Shown piece after piece: positions 13,078 through 14,513 of a DNA stretch of 14,513 nucleotides. Both the position numbers and the translations under genes were made by a program. Origin of the DNA: AV80 sp035536995 (GTDB lineage: Bacteria > Verrucomicrobiota > Verrucomicrobiia > Chthoniobacterales > UBA10450); contig DATLNB010000073.1 of assembly GCA_035536995.1 (NCBI GenBank), positions 1-14,513 of the forward strand. Reading direction: 5' to 3'. Under the pieces are notes generated by a model. That model had not been told where the DNA came from, ran no database searches, and was given only the letters and a program-made list of their open reading frames with translations. How positions within the stretch are numbered: the first letter of the stretch is position 1; each line of letters begins with the position of its first letter.

Positions 13078-13545
13078 TTATTCTAGCGCGACGGCCTCAG
13101 CCCGGAGCAGCTCCACGAATTCTTCCGCGGTCCCCGCCGCCAGGAGGGCGTCGCGCCGCGGCTGGTCTCTCACGGACCGGGCGAGCGCGCCGAGGCAAAC
13201 AAGATAACCGGTCACCATTTGTTGAGGAACACCGACGAGAAAGATCAGGTGAACCAGTGCGCTCGAATATCCAAATGGGATTCCTTTCGTGCTCCGGCCG
13301 ATCCCGAGAACGATCTGCCCCACCAGATCGGTCCGGGCATGGGGAAACGCAACGCCGTCCCCGGTGTTCGTTGAGGCCTTGCCTTCCCGCTCCATGATGG
13401 CGTCGGCCAGTTTATAAAAATCGTGGACGAGGCCGTTGTCGCGGAGGCGTTCGACAATCTCGAGGATCGCCTCGGCGGCGGTTTGTTCCCGCAGCTCGAG
13501 CACAACCATTTTTGGATCGAGGATTTCGGAGAGAAGCGCGGACAT
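13078..13545 (-). CDS. PtsN-like PTS EIIA domain protein (nitrogen/fructose type)
   Basis: A 155-residue stand-alone PTS EIIA domain of the fructose/mannitol/PtsN class, which accepts phosphate from HPr or NPr on a His. The active-site region TNTGDGVAFPHAR (59-71) carries His69 in the FPHAR motif typical of PtsN. The N-terminal segment with an ILDP and L-E-L-x-E-x pattern and the central GKASTNTG match the family. In other bacteria such domains act as regulators (nitrogen metabolism, K+ transport) and not as transporters; no EIIB or EIIC gene is nearby. The ATG at 13545 gives family length; an upstream in-frame extension to 13743 would overlap the divergent gene and is rejected. Its stop codon abuts a REPIN-like palindrome. 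Confidence 0.88.
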   Translation of the reverse strand: MSALLSEILDPKMVVLELREQTAAEAILEIVERLRDNGLVHDFYKLADAIMEREGKASTNTGDGVAFPHARTDLVGQIVLGIGRSTKGIPFGYSSALVHLIFLVGVPQQMVTGYLVCLGALARSVRDQPRRDALLAAGTAEEFVELLRAEAVALE

Positions 13546-13602
13546 CGGCGCGATTGATTGGATTGACGGGCGAAAGCGAGTTATCGAATTATCAAGGCAC
13601 GC
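13546..13602. promoter_or_regulatory. Divergent gap between the ptsN-like and DUF2270 genes
   Basis: This 57-base spacer must hold at least part of both promoters. It is locally AT-richer (GAGTTATCGAATTATCAAGG, 13578-13597). AAGG at 13594-13597 is a weak ribosome-binding candidate 5 bases before the GTG at 13603. No clear -35 and -10 pair was recognised. Confidence 0.35.
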
Positions 13603-14322
13603 GTGGCAACTCAAAACAATCCGGGCGGACTGACGGACGAAGCGACGATCTCGCTCCAGAAGAGCATTTACGATCCCGGCTACGTCAACGCGATGTCGCA
13701 CTTTTACCGGGGCGAGCTCGCGCGCATCATGGTCTGGCGGCAACGCCTCGACATCACGACAAACTGGGCCATCACCAGCAGCACCGCGATTATCACGATC
13801 GCTTTCTCAAATCGCGACGTCCCGCATATCATCTTCTTTTTCAATCTCGCGATCGTCTGGGTGATGCTCTGGATTGAGGCCCGGCGTTATCGCTTCTACG
13901 ACGCCTTTCGGGCGCGGGTCCGCATGCTCGAGGCGCATTTCCTCGTTCCGATGGTGATGGAAAATCGCGAGATGCTGCAGGGCGAATGGAAGAAGCTGGT
14001 CTGCGAAGATCTGATCCTGCCGTCGTTCAAGATCAGCAAGCTGGAGGCAGTGGGGCGGCGATTAAAACGCAACTACGTCTTCATTTTCATCCTGATCATG
14101 GTCGCCTGGGTGACAAAGATCTTCCTTCATGCCTCAATGACGCTCGATGGTTTACCGGCCTTCTACCGGGCGATGCGCGTCGGGCATATCCCTTCGTGGC
14201 TGGTCGCCGCGGTCTTTGTCGGAACGCTCGTGAGCGTGATTGGCATTACGATCTACGTCGGCAAGAAGACGACCGGCGAAGTGTCGGAATTCCGGACCCA
14301 TCGATCGTTGTGGAAGATTTGA
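13603..14322 (+). CDS. DUF2270 integral membrane protein
   Basis: A 239-residue membrane protein of unknown function that matches the DUF2270 family. Its conserved block NAMSHFYRGELARIMVWRQRLDITTNWA (29-56) precedes two closely spaced helices at about 54-70 and 74-91. A cytoplasmic-looking central part has charged residues and WIEARRYRFYDAFRARVRMLE (90-110). Two further helices lie at about 157-176 and 198-219, and a short charged tail follows. The GTG at 13603 is chosen because the first ATG is within the conserved block; it has a weak AAGG upstream. It is divergent from the PtsN-like gene and followed by a small ORF and mazG on the same strand. No enzymatic motif is evident. Confidence 0.85.
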   Translation: MATQNNPGGLTDEATISLQKSIYDPGYVNAMSHFYRGELARIMVWRQRLDITTNWAITSSTAIITIAFSNRDVPHIIFFFNLAIVWVMLWIEARRYRFYDAFRARVRMLEAHFLVPMVMENREMLQGEWKKLVCEDLILPSFKISKLEAVGRRLKRNYVFIFILIMVAWVTKIFLHASMTLDGLPAFYRAMRVGHIPSWLVAAVFVGTLVSVIGITIYVGKKTTGEVSEFRTHRSLWKI

Positions 14323-14444
14323 GCGCCAGCCGTGGTCAAATCGCGGTGATCGTGAGCAAAGTCGAGGGACCCCGCGTCGCCACTATCGATATCTGCCGCG
14401 CAGACTCGGGGCGCGTCGAGTCCGCCGCGCTCCGCTCGGAATGA
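14310..14444 (+). CDS. Possible 44-residue ORF bridging the DUF2270 gene and mazG
   Basis: A GTG at 14310 opens a frame that overlaps the last 13 bases of the DUF2270 gene and ends at a TGA (14442-14444) overlapping the mazG ATG as ATGA. The predicted peptide begins MEDLSASRGQIAVIVSKVEG and is mixed in composition, with no recognised domain. The coupled overlaps on both sides are the main support for a real gene; a TTG at 14319 is another start. It may also be a chance ORF in the 118-base gap. I recognise no family. Confidence 0.3.
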   Translation: MEDLSASRGQIAVIVSKVEGPRVATIDICRADSGRVESAALRSE

Positions 14445-14513
14445 CTGCGTTCGAGCGGCTCTGCGAGATCGTGGCCCAGCTTCGCGCCCCGGGCGGCTGC
14501 CCATGGGACCGCG
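14441..14513 (+). CDS. mazG: Nucleoside triphosphate pyrophosphohydrolase MazG, N-terminal fragment (truncated by window end)
   Basis: Only 24 codons are visible: MTAFERLCEIVAQLRAPGGC followed by PWDR. This is the start of MazG, where a short helix with L-x-x-I-x-x-L-R precedes the GGCPWD signature. MazG hydrolyses NTPs to NMP and pyrophosphate and is linked to house-cleaning and the stringent response. The catalytic EExxE segments lie beyond the window. The ATG at 14441 gives the usual short N-terminus and overlaps the stop of the preceding small ORF. The window edge causes the truncation, so nothing suggests a broken gene. Confidence 0.88.
   Translation, partial: MTAFERLCEIVAQLRAPGGCPWDR

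Noticed and set aside
13546..13743. N-terminal extension of the PtsN-like gene
   Set aside because: It would overlap the divergent DUF2270 gene and precede the normal EIIA start with unrelated sequence.

Overview
The window looks like a GC-rich chromosomal segment from a member of the PVC superphylum, most likely a soil-type Verrucomicrobiota (Chthoniobacterales-like). This placement is an inference. It rests on a double-length UvrA of the kind known from Chlamydiae, a GTP-type PEP carboxykinase, a rhomboid-like protein with a DUF6576-like tail, and many short palindromic intergenic repeats. No database search was possible. There are no rRNA, tRNA, CRISPR, phage or transposase genes. Coding density is high, no intergenic gap exceeds 300 bases, and most starts lack a Shine-Dalgarno sequence.

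Left third, all on the minus strand and in transcription order: uvrA (9316 to 3536), lgt (3295 to 2348), exbB/tolQ (2262 to 1507), exbD/tolR (1394 to 975) and a Pro/Lys/Ser-rich TonB/TolA-like transducer (975 to 124). The last three form a proton-motive-force-driven energy-transduction module with overlapping exbD and tonB genes. Lgt is the first enzyme of lipoprotein maturation. uvrA encodes a 1926-residue protein made of two complete UvrA units in tandem, so four ABC ATPase domains. pckG (11279 to 9468) lies upstream of uvrA on the same strand.

Right third: a divergent pair of plus-strand genes, a rhomboid-like membrane protein without the catalytic residues (11425-12261) and, overlapping it by 4 bases, a family-2 glycosyltransferase of the TIGR04283 type (12258-12965). 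They converge on a PtsN-like PTS EIIA domain gene (13545 to 13078). Divergent from that is a DUF2270 membrane protein (13603-14322). A possible 44-residue ORF follows, and the first 24 codons of mazG run off the window end.

The most interesting feature is a set of double-hairpin palindromes resembling REPINs (paired REP sequences of the kind moved by RAYT transposases). Three have outer ends starting GTAG (7905-7980, 9365-9452, 12999-13077) and one has outer ends starting GGAG (3449-3529, with a degenerate half copy at 12973-12998). These are the two tetranucleotides known for RAYT-associated REPs. Three of the four elements sit 0 to 15 bases from a stop codon. The fourth is inside uvrA, in its only open frame, and adds about 26 residues. 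Two other repeat-like insertions also appear to be translated within uvrA, so this gene seems to accept palindromic DNA as coding sequence.
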